Below are positions 40,149 through 48,927 of a stretch of 64,000 nt of DNA, piece by piece. The position numbers were made by a program, and so were the translations under genes. A model generated the notes under the pieces. The model had not been told where the DNA came from and did not search any database. It worked only from the letters and a program-made list of their open reading frames with translations. Position 1 is the stretch's first letter. Each line of letters opens with the position of its first letter. This DNA is from Negativicutes bacterium. Its GTDB lineage: Bacteria > Bacillota_C > Negativicutes > Sporomusales_B > JARLHX01. The DNA lies in NCBI GenBank assembly GCA_031292035.1, contig JARLHX010000125.1, positions 11,763 to 75,762 of the forward strand, given 5' to 3'.

Positions 40149-41537
40149 GTGAAAAAATGGAATGTTGAGTTTGTATTGGCTACGACAGAAAGCTTGTGCC
40201 CTGAGTGCCTTTCGCGTATTCCGGCTGAACGGATCGCCGTCGGGGACGAAGTCTATTTGGACAAAAGGTGTCCTGAACATGGTGATTTCCGAACGATAAT
40301 CTGGCGCGGGCAGCTGTCCTACAAATCCTGGGCTATTGCCAAGCCGCCGTCAAAGCCGCCGGTATGTGCCACCGACGTGCGGCTGGGATGCCCTTTTGAC
40401 TGCGGCTTGTGTCCTCAGCACCGGCAGCACACTTGCTGCGTTTTGTTGGAAGTTACCCAGCGGTGTAATCTGGCCTGTCCGATTTGTTTTGCCGAGTCTC
40501 GCGGTGGAGAGAATGAGCCTGCTATGAAACGGATTGAAGAATGGTATTGTATGCTGCTGGAGAGCGGCGGACCTTATAATATTCAGCTTTCAGGTGGCGA
40601 ACCGACACTAAGGGATGATTTGCCGGATATTATCGCTCTGGGGCGGTCACTGGGGTTTGCTTTTATTCAGCTGAATACCAACGGCCTGCGGCTGGCTAAT
40701 GATGGTCAGTATGTACGAAGGTTGAAAGAGGCTGGCCTGGGCTGCGTTTTTCTGCAGTTTGACGGAACCAGCGACGTAGTGTATGAAAAGATACGGGGAA
40801 AGGCTTTGCTGGAGGTCAAAAAGGCCGCCATTGCCGCCTGCGCCGAGCAGCAAATAGGAGTGGTTCTTGTGCCCACGCTGGTGCCGGGAGTCAATACAGG
40901 CGATATCGGCAATATGATCGAGTTCGCGATTGAGCGGATGCCGGCGGTGCGGGGCGTTCATTTCCAGCCGGTCAGTTATTTCGGCAGATACCCAAAAGAG
41001 CCTTGCAATGACGACCGAGTCACCATCCCGGAAGTAATCAACGCAATCGAACAACAGACTGGCGGAAAAATGAAGAGCAATCACTTCCGGCCGCCGGCAG
41101 CTGAGAACGCCTATTGCTCCTTTCTCGGCAATTTTGTTTTGCTGGACGACGGAGAATTCAAAGCATGGACAAGAGATAGCCAGGCCGGATGCTGTCAACC
41201 ACAGGTGGCGACTGCAGGCTCTAAGCGGGCGCAGGCTTTTGTCGCTAAGCGCTGGACGGCACCCCAGCATGACAGCACAGCCTATACGGAAAGAATGAAT
41301 ACAAGAAACCAGATGAATGTCGACAGTTTAGATGCTTTTTTGGATCGCGTTGACAACTTTTCGCTTTGCATATCCGGCATGGCCTTTCAAGATGCCTGGA
41401 ATATCGACCTGGAGCGTCTGAGGGAGTGTTTTATCCATGTGGTCAGCCCAGACAGCAGGATTATCCCTTTTTGTGCTTACAACCTGACAGACAGACGGGG
41501 TAAGCCGCTTTATCGCCGGCAAAGGAGTTGTCAGTAA
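40149..41537 (+). CDS. trsS: radical SAM protein TrsS-like
   Basis: A 462-residue radical SAM protein. The N-terminal 75 residues hold a zinc-ribbon-like part (CPECLSRIPAE, CPEHGDF), and a second Cys group (CPFDCGLCPQHRQHTCC) precedes the SAM cluster Cys106, Cys110 and Cys113 (RCNLACPICFAE). The GGEPTLR and LNTNGLRLA motifs follow. The layout resembles tetraether-lipid/MoaA-like radical SAM families, and I recall it as TrsS, some members of which are selenoproteins; here all positions are Cys. Reaction unknown. GTG start; the next gene begins four bases after the stop. Confidence 0.82.
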   Translation: MKKWNVEFVLATTESLCPECLSRIPAERIAVGDEVYLDKRCPEHGDFRTIIWRGQLSYKSWAIAKPPSKPPVCATDVRLGCPFDCGLCPQHRQHTCCVLLEVTQRCNLACPICFAESRGGENEPAMKRIEEWYCMLLESGGPYNIQLSGGEPTLRDDLPDIIALGRSLGFAFIQLNTNGLRLANDGQYVRRLKEAGLGCVFLQFDGTSDVVYEKIRGKALLEVKKAAIAACAEQQIGVVLVPTLVPGVNTGDIGNMIEFAIERMPAVRGVHFQPVSYFGRYPKEPCNDDRVTIPEVINAIEQQTGGKMKSNHFRPPAAENAYCSFLGNFVLLDDGEFKAWTRDSQAGCCQPQVATAGSKRAQAFVAKRWTAPQHDSTAYTERMNTRNQMNVDSLDAFLDRVDNFSLCISGMAFQDAWNIDLERLRECFIHVVSPDSRIIPFCAYNLTDRRGKPLYRRQRSCQ

Positions 41538-41541
41538 CGGC

Positions 41542-42891
41542 ATGGGGACAGTTACAAGCCGCAAAACGCCGCTTGAGGCATGGATTGCCGGCAGGATTGG
41601 CTGCGACATGGCAGGTGTGACCCGGGAAAAAATCGATTGCTACCAATTGCAAAGGTTGCAGGAGACAATTCGCCTGGCCTATCACGGAAGTCCGTTTTAC
41701 CGTAGGTTATGGAATGGATGTGTCGAGCCGGAACTCGCCTGCCCGGCGGATTTAAGGCGGTTTCCCTTTACTACGGCTGAGGATATAAGGCGACAGGGGT
41801 TGCAATTTCTCTGTGTGTCGCAGGGAGATATCAGTCGGGTTGTGACTCTGGCCACCTCTGGGACGACGGGGGCAGCGAAGCGGCTGTACTTCACTCCTGC
41901 CGACCAGGAGCGGACCATTGATTTTTTTCAATATGGTATGGCGGCTTTCACTGAAGCTGGTGACCGGGTGCTGATTCTGTTGCCGGGAGAGCGGACCGGC
42001 AGTGTCGGCAATTTGCTGGCGATTGCCCTGACCCGCTTAGGCGCGGTGCCAGTTCCGCATGGTGTTGTACGCAGCCTTCCCGATGCACTGGCGGTGCTGA
42101 CTGCGCAGAAAATTGATTCGTTGGTGGGTATCCCGTCACAGGTGTTGGCGTTGGCCCGCTATGCTGAAGTAGCCAAGAAGGCTTTTCATCTCAAAAACGT
42201 GCTTTTAAGCACAGACCATGTTCCTCGGGCTATCGTTTCGGAGCTGAAGAAGGCTTGGGACTGCGACGTATTTGAACATTATGGGATGACCGAAATGGGG
42301 CTGGGCGGAGGAACAGACTGTGCGGCTCATAGCGGTTATCATCTGCATGAAGCAGATTTTTATTTTGAAATCGTTGATCCATTGACCGGAGAAGTCTTGC
42401 CCCCAGGCCAGGAGGGGGAAGTTGTTATTACGACACTGACTCGGCAGGGAATGCCGCTCATCCGTTATCGCACAGGCGATATTTCTCGGCTTTTAGTTGA
42501 GCCCTGCGGCTGTGGATCAATCTTAAAGCGATTGGCGCCGATTACCGAAAGAATAGACGGCCGGATTTCGCTAAATGGCAATCGGTATTTTACCTTGGCT
42601 GATTTGGACGAAGTGTTGTTTGCAGTGGATGGTGTGATCAACTATACAGCAGCAGTGGATAATATCCGAAAAACAACAAAACTGACTATTGCCGTTTGGA
42701 CGGTAGGTCGGCCAGATAATTGTGTTGAGTATGAGATTTATAAAGCCCTTGATGCAGTACCGGCGATCGGTCTGGCGCGCCAAGCTGGGATGCTGACGGC
42801 CGTTGTCAAGCCTGCGTGTTGCGAGGGGCTTCTTGCCCCAAGCACGGCCAAAAGAGTAATTACGGAGTTGAATGAAGCAGATGGAAAATAG
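41542..42891 (+). CDS. PaaK-like AMP-dependent CoA ligase (DVU_1553-like)
   Basis: A 449-residue adenylate-forming enzyme of the phenylacetate-CoA ligase branch. Motifs are TLATSGTTGAAKRLYFT (A3), EHYGMTEMGLGGG (A5) and LIRYRTGDIS (A7). A CGCGSILKR segment fits the Cys-containing loop of PaaK relatives. Within the mop operon it could activate the carboxylate made by Mop, or build a precursor for cofactor modification; neither is shown. ATG start. The 3' end overlaps the phosphatase gene by 20 bp. Confidence 0.87.
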   Translation: MGTVTSRKTPLEAWIAGRIGCDMAGVTREKIDCYQLQRLQETIRLAYHGSPFYRRLWNGCVEPELACPADLRRFPFTTAEDIRRQGLQFLCVSQGDISRVVTLATSGTTGAAKRLYFTPADQERTIDFFQYGMAAFTEAGDRVLILLPGERTGSVGNLLAIALTRLGAVPVPHGVVRSLPDALAVLTAQKIDSLVGIPSQVLALARYAEVAKKAFHLKNVLLSTDHVPRAIVSELKKAWDCDVFEHYGMTEMGLGGGTDCAAHSGYHLHEADFYFEIVDPLTGEVLPPGQEGEVVITTLTRQGMPLIRYRTGDISRLLVEPCGCGSILKRLAPITERIDGRISLNGNRYFTLADLDEVLFAVDGVINYTAAVDNIRKTTKLTIAVWTVGRPDNCVEYEIYKALDAVPAIGLARQAGMLTAVVKPACCEGLLAPSTAKRVITELNEADGK

Positions 42892-43480
42892 GACGGTGTA
42901 TTTGATACGGCACGGGAAAATTTCGCAGGAAGATGATCAGCGGCGGTATATCGGCCAAATCGATTTGCCGCTGGATGAAGATGGCGTCTGGCAAGCACAG
43001 CGTTTGCAGAAAAGATTTAACTGTTCTAAATTTAGTGCGGTTTACTGCAGTGATCTGTCCCGGTCGCTGCGGACCGCGGAACTAATTGTCGGAGAAAAAA
43101 ATATTTTGATTGTACCGCGACGAGAGTTTCGGGAAATTTCGCTGGGTGACTGGGAAGGTTGTACGTTCGCGGACATTGCCCGCCGATTTCCTGAAGAATT
43201 TAAAGCCAGGGGCGCAGATATTGGCTATTACCGTGTTCCCGGAGGGGAAAGTTTCGCTGATTGCAGCAGACGGGTGGTTGCGGCTTTTCATGAGACTCTG
43301 GCTGCGGTGTCTGGCGATATCCTCATTGTCGGTCACGCCGGGGTCAACCGGCTGATTTTGTGCCACATACTTGGATTGCCGATTTCCAACCTTTTCAGAC
43401 TTAGTCAGGATTACGCTTGTATCAATATCATACAGATCAGTAATTCGGGGTATCGTTTGAAATTGGCGAATTTCAGGTGA
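42872..43480 (+). CDS. histidine phosphatase-family protein (phosphoglycerate mutase-like)
   Basis: A 202-residue enzyme with the catalytic phosphohistidine motif LIRHGKISQ near residue 11. A second block is YCSDLSRSLRTAEL, and the late catalytic His is in LIVGHAGVNRLIL. It resembles CobC/alpha-ribazole phosphatase-type members. Its position in the cluster beside a nucleotidyltransferase suggests it removes a phosphate from a cofactor or intermediate, which is inference. ATG start with GGAG four bases upstream, inside the preceding gene. Confidence 0.88.
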   Translation: MKQMENRTVYLIRHGKISQEDDQRRYIGQIDLPLDEDGVWQAQRLQKRFNCSKFSAVYCSDLSRSLRTAELIVGEKNILIVPRREFREISLGDWEGCTFADIARRFPEEFKARGADIGYYRVPGGESFADCSRRVVAAFHETLAAVSGDILIVGHAGVNRLILCHILGLPISNLFRLSQDYACINIIQISNSGYRLKLANFR

Positions 43481-43548
43481 CCCATTAGGTTTTGCAAAGC
43501 AGGGGCTGATAAGGGTTATGCGACAATTAGCAAGGAGGGGGACTTTCG

Positions 43549-43992
43549 GTGGTCGATGAAATAGCCCGTATCACTGATCTTCATGCACAGGGCTTTCACT
43601 GTAGTCAGATACTCTTGTTTTTAGGTCTTGAACAGCAAGGCAAGAGCAACCCTGATTTAGTGCGGACGATGACGGGATTGGCCAATGGCCTGGGCGATTG
43701 CGGCAAAATATGCGGGGGGCTGACGGGAGCGGTTTGCCTGCTGGGGTTGTACGCAGGGCGCGGCGAGCTGTCAGAGGAGGAAAATCCCCGCCTGAATGTT
43801 ATGATCCAAGATGTTGTAGCATGGTTTGAAGAAAAGTTCGGCACGAATTTTGGCGGCATCGATTGTCAGAGCATCTTGAATGACGATCCCTGGAATCGTA
43901 TGCTGCGCTGCCCAAGCCTTGTTGCTGAAACCTATTTTAAAGTCAAGGAGCTCCTTGAGGATAATGGATTTATCTCAGCGGCAATACGCTGA
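43549..43992 (+). CDS. C-GCAxxG-C-C family protein (DVU_1555-like)
   Basis: A 147-residue member of the C_GCAxxG_C_C family, putative redox proteins with five spaced cysteines. Here: HCSQIL near residue 17, GDCGKICGGLTGAVC near residue 49-63, DCQSIL near 106 and RCPSLV near 121. Related proteins often stand beside molybdenum hydroxylases and selenium-related genes. It may form a disulfide relay or bind a metal cluster for the mop system. GTG start behind AAGGAGGGGG. It is the last gene before the cluster terminator. Confidence 0.88.
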   Translation: MVDEIARITDLHAQGFHCSQILLFLGLEQQGKSNPDLVRTMTGLANGLGDCGKICGGLTGAVCLLGLYAGRGELSEEENPRLNVMIQDVVAWFEEKFGTNFGGIDCQSILNDDPWNRMLRCPSLVAETYFKVKELLEDNGFISAAIR

Positions 43993-44018
43993 ATAGCAAT
44001 AGATGATAAATGAAAATG

Positions 44019-44070
44019 CCCCCTAACGCAGCTTCGGGTTTTCTGTTTGCTACTTTAGGGGGATTATTTT
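44019..44070 (+). terminator. terminator of the mop cluster
   Basis: Stem CCCCCTAA/TTAGGGGG with a 28-base loop, followed by ATTATTTTG. Confidence 0.7.
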
Positions 44071-44369
44071 GTGGCACGACATTGCTTGGGGAATCTGACT
44101 AGACAAAAGCTGACGCCTCTTGGTATCAATTGCTGGCGAAGAGGGGCAGGCACCCGCTTTGCAAAACAAGATGGCCAAATGAACGCTATGTTGCTTTTTG
44201 CAGCGGCGATTTGGTCATCTGCTAACGGAAACCAATGCGGAGAGAGCTCTACCATTTTCGATATTCCTAATAATGCTTGGAATGAGAACAATGCAGCGGC
44301 TGGGGCAAGGGAAGAGGGGTGCTGGTCGGGGAAGAGCGTTTAAGCACAGAATATTTTCCGGTGAGGCCA
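44071..44369. other. intergenic region with a defective second -24/-12 element
   Basis: No convincing gene in about 300 bp. At 44072-44086, TGGCACGACATTGCT resembles the functional sigma-54 site at 44370 but is one base too short between GG and GC. A 90-codon frame (44071-44343) and a minus-strand frame over the same DNA both lack ribosome-binding sites and family resemblance. Confidence 0.4.
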
Positions 44370-44385
44370 TGGCACGATAATTGCT
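44370..44385 (+). promoter_or_regulatory. sigma-54 (-24/-12) promoter
   Basis: TGGCACGATAATTGCT matches the consensus TGGCACG-N4-TTGCW at every fixed position. It lies about 47 bp before the MFS start at 44432, in the correct direction. No activator gene is directly adjacent; the GAFTGA activator at 28260 is the only candidate in the window. Confidence 0.9.
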
Positions 44386-44431
44386 TATATTATTTCAAAT
44401 ATACATTTTAACTACGGTGGGAGGGGTAATT

Positions 44432-45808
44432 TTGTCTCAACCTGGAGAAGTTCACGCAAAACAGCAAAAAACGCTAGGAAAAAGAACCAGTTATCGTTGG
44501 GTGGTCATGGGGCTGATTTTTGCCGTTTGGGCCATCGCCTGCGCCGACCGGGCCAATTTGGGTGTGGCGTTGCCGTTTATGAGGAAAGAGTTTGGCATCA
44601 GCAATACAGAAGCGGGAGCTATTGTCAGCCTGTTTGCCTTCTCGTACGCGGTAGTCCAGATTCCGGCGGGGTTATTCTATAAAAGGGTGAGCGTCCCGAC
44701 TTCCGGCAAGATATTCCCGCTATTCCTGATGCTTGTTTCGGTATTTACCGGTCTTATGGGTACTACTTCTTCGACCTTTTTACTAAAATTATACCGCGTC
44801 GGTCTGGGAGTGGCCGAAGGTCCCCTTGGCATTGGCTGTACCAATATCATCAACCGTTGGTTTCCTGCCAGGGAAAAGGGGACAGCTATGGGACTTTGGA
44901 ATACGGCCTCCAAGCTGGGGCCGGTCATTGCGCCGCCAGTTTGTATTGTTGTTGCCGAAATGTTTGGCTGGCGAGAAATTTTTTATGTGTTCGCCCTCCC
45001 CGGGATCATCCTTGCCGTCGCCTGGATGTTCATGGTAAAGGTTTCACCGGCAGACAGCAAGTTTTGTTCACCGGCTGAAGTGGAATATATTCAAAATGAG
45101 CAGGCACCTGCTCATAGCAGTCAGCCGGCGGAAGTCAGGAAACAAAGTTATTGGGGCTGGCTGGATAGGTTAAACCGGACGAAGAAGGTCGTGCCACTGG
45201 AAACGATCAGTCAGGTATTCCGCTCCTGGAATGTTTTCGGAAACGCCCTCGCCTATGGCTGTATGATCGGCATCAGCAATACCTTTATGATGTGGATGCC
45301 CACCTATCTGATGACAGTAAAGGGCTTCACGTCAATTAAAATGGGCTTCCTCGCCTCAGCGCCGTTTGTCGGAGCGGTCGTAGGAAATACGCTAGGTGGC
45401 TGGTTTTCCGACCGCATACTGGATAAACGGCGGAAGCCAACAATGTTGCTTGCTGCCTTCTGCACGATTGTTATGATGGTTGCCCTCATCTATGCCCCCA
45501 ATAATGCTGTCTATTTGGGGTTGATGCTGATGTTGTCCGGTTTGCTGATCGGGTTCGGTTTCTCCGGATTTACCGTTTATCCCATGGGTCTGACAACCAA
45601 GGAAGCCTATCCGCTTGCCTTTGCGATCGTCAATACCGGCGGACAGCTGGGGGGCGCTTGTGCGCCGCTGATTGTCGGCATCATTTTGGATGCGTATAGC
45701 TGGAATGCCGTATTTATTTATCTGGCGCTCAGCTCGGTATTGTGTTTTACCCTCGTCACCACCATCGATGAGCCGATTATTGATACAACGCCCACGACAA
45801 CCGCATAG
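44432..45808 (+). CDS. MFS transporter, ACS-like family
   Basis: A 458-residue, 12-helix permease related to glucarate/galactonate-type symporters. The first helix carries CADRANLGVALPFMRKEFG, and later blocks include GLGVAEGPLGIGCTNIINRW. It is more distant from the two permeases at 1-4297 than they are from each other. The TTG at 44432 is chosen: GGGAGGGG lies just upstream, whereas the longer frame from 44381 starts inside the -12 element of the promoter. It is followed by a 2-hydroxyacid dehydrogenase, suggesting uptake of a hydroxy or keto acid. Confidence 0.92.
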   Translation: MSQPGEVHAKQQKTLGKRTSYRWVVMGLIFAVWAIACADRANLGVALPFMRKEFGISNTEAGAIVSLFAFSYAVVQIPAGLFYKRVSVPTSGKIFPLFLMLVSVFTGLMGTTSSTFLLKLYRVGLGVAEGPLGIGCTNIINRWFPAREKGTAMGLWNTASKLGPVIAPPVCIVVAEMFGWREIFYVFALPGIILAVAWMFMVKVSPADSKFCSPAEVEYIQNEQAPAHSSQPAEVRKQSYWGWLDRLNRTKKVVPLETISQVFRSWNVFGNALAYGCMIGISNTFMMWMPTYLMTVKGFTSIKMGFLASAPFVGAVVGNTLGGWFSDRILDKRRKPTMLLAAFCTIVMMVALIYAPNNAVYLGLMLMLSGLLIGFGFSGFTVYPMGLTTKEAYPLAFAIVNTGGQLGGACAPLIVGIILDAYSWNAVFIYLALSSVLCFTLVTTIDEPIIDTTPTTTA

Positions 45809-45850
45809 AAAAGTAGACGGCTGCAAAATTAATTTGTTGGAGGGATTTAT

Positions 45851-46825
45851 ATGTCTAAACCCAGTGTTTATGTTACCCGCCTTCTGCCGAAAGAAGCACT
45901 TGTCATGCTCAAAGAACGTTGCGAAATAGAAATGAATCCCGGCTATGACGTTTTGTCGAAGGAGGATCTGCTGGCAAAATTAAAAGGGCGGGACGCTGTA
46001 CTTGTATCGCATACGGTGATCGATGAAGAGATTTGCCAAGCCATCAAATCGCATTGCAAAATATTAGCCGGCTATGGTGTCGGCTACAACAATCTCGATG
46101 TCCCGGCTGCCACAAAGCATGGAATTTATGTCAGCAACAATCCGGATGCGGTTACAGCGGCGACCGCCGATCTGGCATGGACACTGCTTTTAGCTGCCGC
46201 GAGACGGGTTGTCGAGGCTGACACGTATGTCCGGGCCGGAAAAAAAGACTGGGGCCCGACCACCTTGATGGGCACGCAGGTTAGTGGAAGAACATTAGGC
46301 ATTATCGGCGGTGGTCGTGTCGGCACAGCGGTCGGAAAACGCGGCAAAGGGTTTGACATGGATATTATTTATACTGATGTACAGGCCAATCCCGCCTTTG
46401 AGGAAGCTACCGGCGGTCGGTTTGTCGATAAAGAAACCTTGCTCAAAGAGGCCGACTTCATTTCCATCCATATCCCTCTCCTGCCTTCGACCCGCCACTT
46501 TATCGGTGCCGGTGAATTAAAGCTCATGAAAAAAACGGCAATACTGATCAATGCCGCCCGTGGCCCGATCGTTGACGAAAAGGCCTTGGTAGAAGCACTC
46601 CAGAATAGAACGATCGCCGGAGCGGGCCTTGATGTGTTTGAACGTGAACCGGAACTTGAGCCCGGTCTGGCCGAACTCGCAAATGTTGTTCTAACCCCGC
46701 ACATCGGGACAACGACAATGGATGCCAGGATAAAACAGGGGGAATGTTGTGCGCGGAATATTTTTGCGGCCCTTGACGGGAAAATACCGCCAAACTGCCT
46801 CAATCCAGAAGCCAAAGCAAAGTGA
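45851..46825 (+). CDS. D-isomer-specific 2-hydroxyacid dehydrogenase (glyoxylate/hydroxypyruvate reductase type)
   Basis: A 324-residue NAD(P)-dependent dehydrogenase. The dinucleotide loop is GIIGGGRVGTAVG near residue 152. The catalytic Arg is in NAARGPIVDE near 236, the Glu in LDVFEREPE near 262, and the His in LTPHIGTTT near 283. Such enzymes reduce glyoxylate, hydroxypyruvate or related 2-keto acids. It lies 42 bp after the sigma-54-controlled permease and probably shares its transcript. ATG behind TTGGAGGGA. A terminator follows. Confidence 0.92.
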   Translation: MSKPSVYVTRLLPKEALVMLKERCEIEMNPGYDVLSKEDLLAKLKGRDAVLVSHTVIDEEICQAIKSHCKILAGYGVGYNNLDVPAATKHGIYVSNNPDAVTAATADLAWTLLLAAARRVVEADTYVRAGKKDWGPTTLMGTQVSGRTLGIIGGGRVGTAVGKRGKGFDMDIIYTDVQANPAFEEATGGRFVDKETLLKEADFISIHIPLLPSTRHFIGAGELKLMKKTAILINAARGPIVDEKALVEALQNRTIAGAGLDVFEREPELEPGLAELANVVLTPHIGTTTMDARIKQGECCARNIFAALDGKIPPNCLNPEAKAK

Positions 46826-46867
46826 TGATGCTTTCCCTAACGGCCAGTGGTGCAGAAATGAGTACAA

Positions 46868-46892
46868 AAAAACCGCCCAGTGGGCGGTTTTT
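46868..46892. terminator. terminator between convergent genes
   Basis: An 11-bp stem AAAAACCGCCC/GGGCGGTTTTT with a three-base loop. The A/T flanks make it usable in both directions, for the dehydrogenase and for bacterioferritin on the minus strand. Confidence 0.85.
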
Positions 46893-46921
46893 GCTTGTGG
46901 TAGAAGCGGAATCCTGCGACG

Positions 46922-47389
46922 TTATCCTACCTGAGTGGACAGGAAGATCGGCAGGGTCATGTGGGATATTTGATCTTGGAGTTCTTCGATTTTGTCAATA
47001 TGATCATCTTCGTCCTGAAGAATCTTCTCCAGGATTTCCCTGGTGGCGAAGTCCTTGACTTCTCCTGCCAGTTTTATGGCCGCATTATAGGATTCAATAG
47101 CAAAGACTTCTTTTTCGCGGTCATACTCGAGCTGTTTCGTCACATCACTGCCGATATGTACCGGGTTGAGCTTGGACACGACTGGCAGACCTTCGAGAAA
47201 GAGGATTCGGGCAATCAGTGTTTCGGCGTGCTTCATCTCATCAATAGCCCGTTTTTCGAATCGGTTGTGGAGCTTGTCATAACCCCAATTGGCGCACATT
47301 TCGGAGTGCACGATATACTGGTTGACCACACTCAGTTCATGGGCCAAAAGGGCATTTAACGTTTCAATCAGTTGGGGGGATCCTTTCAT
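46922..47389 (-). CDS. bfr: bacterioferritin
   Basis: A 155-residue iron-storage protein forming 24-mer cages. The ferroxidase ligands appear in the usual places: ALLAHELSVVNQY (Glu18), EKRAIDEMKHAETLIARILF (Glu51, the haem-ligating Met and the His), REKEVFAIESYNAAI and ILQDEDDHIDKIEEL (Glu/His pair). The haem-binding Met is retained, so haem may bind between subunits. Start ATG with GAGGAGG upstream. It stands alone on the minus strand. Confidence 0.95.
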   Translation of the reverse strand: MKGSPQLIETLNALLAHELSVVNQYIVHSEMCANWGYDKLHNRFEKRAIDEMKHAETLIARILFLEGLPVVSKLNPVHIGSDVTKQLEYDREKEVFAIESYNAAIKLAGEVKDFATREILEKILQDEDDHIDKIEELQDQISHMTLPIFLSTQVG

Positions 47390-47534
47390 GCGATTAGCCT
47401 CCTCGTCGTTGTATTTCCTCCTAGTATTATTTTATAGTGGACAGCAATATTCCTCTATCATTAATTATTATTAAAAAAAAGATCCAAACGGGTCGACCTC
47501 CGGCGAAAAACGTTTTGAAGGCAATTTACTTTTA

Positions 47535-47563
47535 TTGCTACTTATAACCAAATATAGTATAAT
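47535..47563 (+). promoter_or_regulatory. sigma-A promoter of the PucR gene
   Basis: TTGCTA (47535-47540), a 17-bp spacer and TATAAT (47558-47563). The untranslated leader would be about 130 nt. Confidence 0.65.
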
Positions 47564-47697
47564 CATCTAAAAAGATAGCTGTGTCAACGAAGACCTTTGG
47601 AGATTTATTTCCGAGGTTTTTTTGTTTCTATGATTGCGTCTCAGAAAGAAAGGAACCCTGGGGTTGTCCAGCCCTGCCTGTTGAGAGGGGGATATAC

Positions 47698-48927
47698 ATG
47701 ACCATCAGTTGCAAAGATGTGACCAGTGTGCGCTCATTAAGTAAAATCAGGCTTGTAGCTGGCCAGTCGGGCCTGGACCGAGTGGTGAGATGGGTGCATT
47801 TCATCGACTTGCCGGATGCTTTGCCCTGGGTTCAGGGCGGTGAGTTACTTATCATCACCGGCATCGGGCTGAACGGCGATCTGGCTAAGCTGCAGGACAT
47901 CGTCCGAGGGGGTGTGCAGAAAAAACTGGCCGGGCTGATCATCAATATCGGTCCATATATCGAGCAGATTCCTGAACCGGTGATCAAACTGGCGAATGAG
48001 CTGGGCTTTCCGGTGTTTGAACTGCCCTGGGAGGTCAAGCTTGTCGAGGTCACCCAGGACATCTGCAGTTATATTGTCATGAAACAGACGGAAGAGAAAT
48101 CGGTGAGCGATCTTCTGGAGCATATTTTATTCAGTTCGCTCGAGGCGCCGGAAATGCTCATTCAGCGGGCCGGGTTTTATGGCTTTGATCTGAATAAACC
48201 CTATCAGGTAGCGGTGATACGGGCTGTCAACCTGTCCAATCTTCTCCAAAGTAAAAAGCTCAAAGACGAACGGGCGCTTGTCAATTTCAAAGGGCGATTC
48301 GAACAGACCATCCGGGAAGTTCTTGCTTCTAGCGGCAAGAAATTTTTGTCCATGCTGCAGATGGATGCAGCCATCCTGCTTTTGCAGCAGGAAAAGGCGC
48401 CAAAAGCATTGCGTCTCGGCGATTTGCTGGAAACGGTTGTCGGCAAACTGAGAGCCAAGCTGCCGGGAGTTGAGGTGGCAGTCGGTCTGGGCGGGATGTG
48501 CGACGATCTCCGCAGCGCCAGACAAAGCTATATTCAGGCCAACCGGGCGCTGCAATTTGCCGATTTCAAGCCGACTTCGCATCACGTCTATGTGTATGAA
48601 GACCTTGGAATCTATAAGCTGTTGTTTGAGATTGAAAGCGATAAACTTTTGGCATATTATCGCGAGGTGCTGGAGCCGCTCAGAGGGTATGATGTTGAGC
48701 ACAAAATGGACTTGATGCCGAGTCTGGCCGTCTATTTCGAAGAAAATGGCAATGTGGTCAAAGCTTCTGAACGACTCTTCATTCACCGAAACACCCTGGA
48801 CTACCGGTTGAAAAAGATCGAGGAAATCACCGGGCGAAGGCTGAGTGATTACTATGACCGGCTTGCATTGCAGCTGGCGATGGTCGTCGGCAAACGGCTG
48901 GCCTATGAGGAGCGCGCCGACCGATAG
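47698..48927 (+). CDS. PucR-family transcriptional regulator
   Basis: A 409-residue regulator: an N-terminal PucR domain (about 1-125; GGELLIITGIGL, LAGLIINIGPY), a middle GGDEF-like/CdaR domain and a C-terminal PucR helix-turn-helix (about 350-400; VVKASERLFIHRNTLDYRLK). PucR-type regulators commonly control purine, amino-acid or amine catabolism. The adjacent aminotransferase and ABC transporter are the likely targets. The ATG at 47698 has GAGAGGGGG upstream; the frame extends 39 codons further upstream without a ribosome-binding site. Confidence 0.92.
   Translation: MTISCKDVTSVRSLSKIRLVAGQSGLDRVVRWVHFIDLPDALPWVQGGELLIITGIGLNGDLAKLQDIVRGGVQKKLAGLIINIGPYIEQIPEPVIKLANELGFPVFELPWEVKLVEVTQDICSYIVMKQTEEKSVSDLLEHILFSSLEAPEMLIQRAGFYGFDLNKPYQVAVIRAVNLSNLLQSKKLKDERALVNFKGRFEQTIREVLASSGKKFLSMLQMDAAILLLQQEKAPKALRLGDLLETVVGKLRAKLPGVEVAVGLGGMCDDLRSARQSYIQANRALQFADFKPTSHHVYVYEDLGIYKLLFEIESDKLLAYYREVLEPLRGYDVEHKMDLMPSLAVYFEENGNVVKASERLFIHRNTLDYRLKKIEEITGRRLSDYYDRLALQLAMVVGKRLAYEERADR

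Noticed and set aside
44071..44343. Plus-strand frame of 90 codons upstream of the MFS gene
   Set aside because: It starts at the GTG inside a promoter-like sequence, has no ribosome-binding site and biased, unfamiliar composition.
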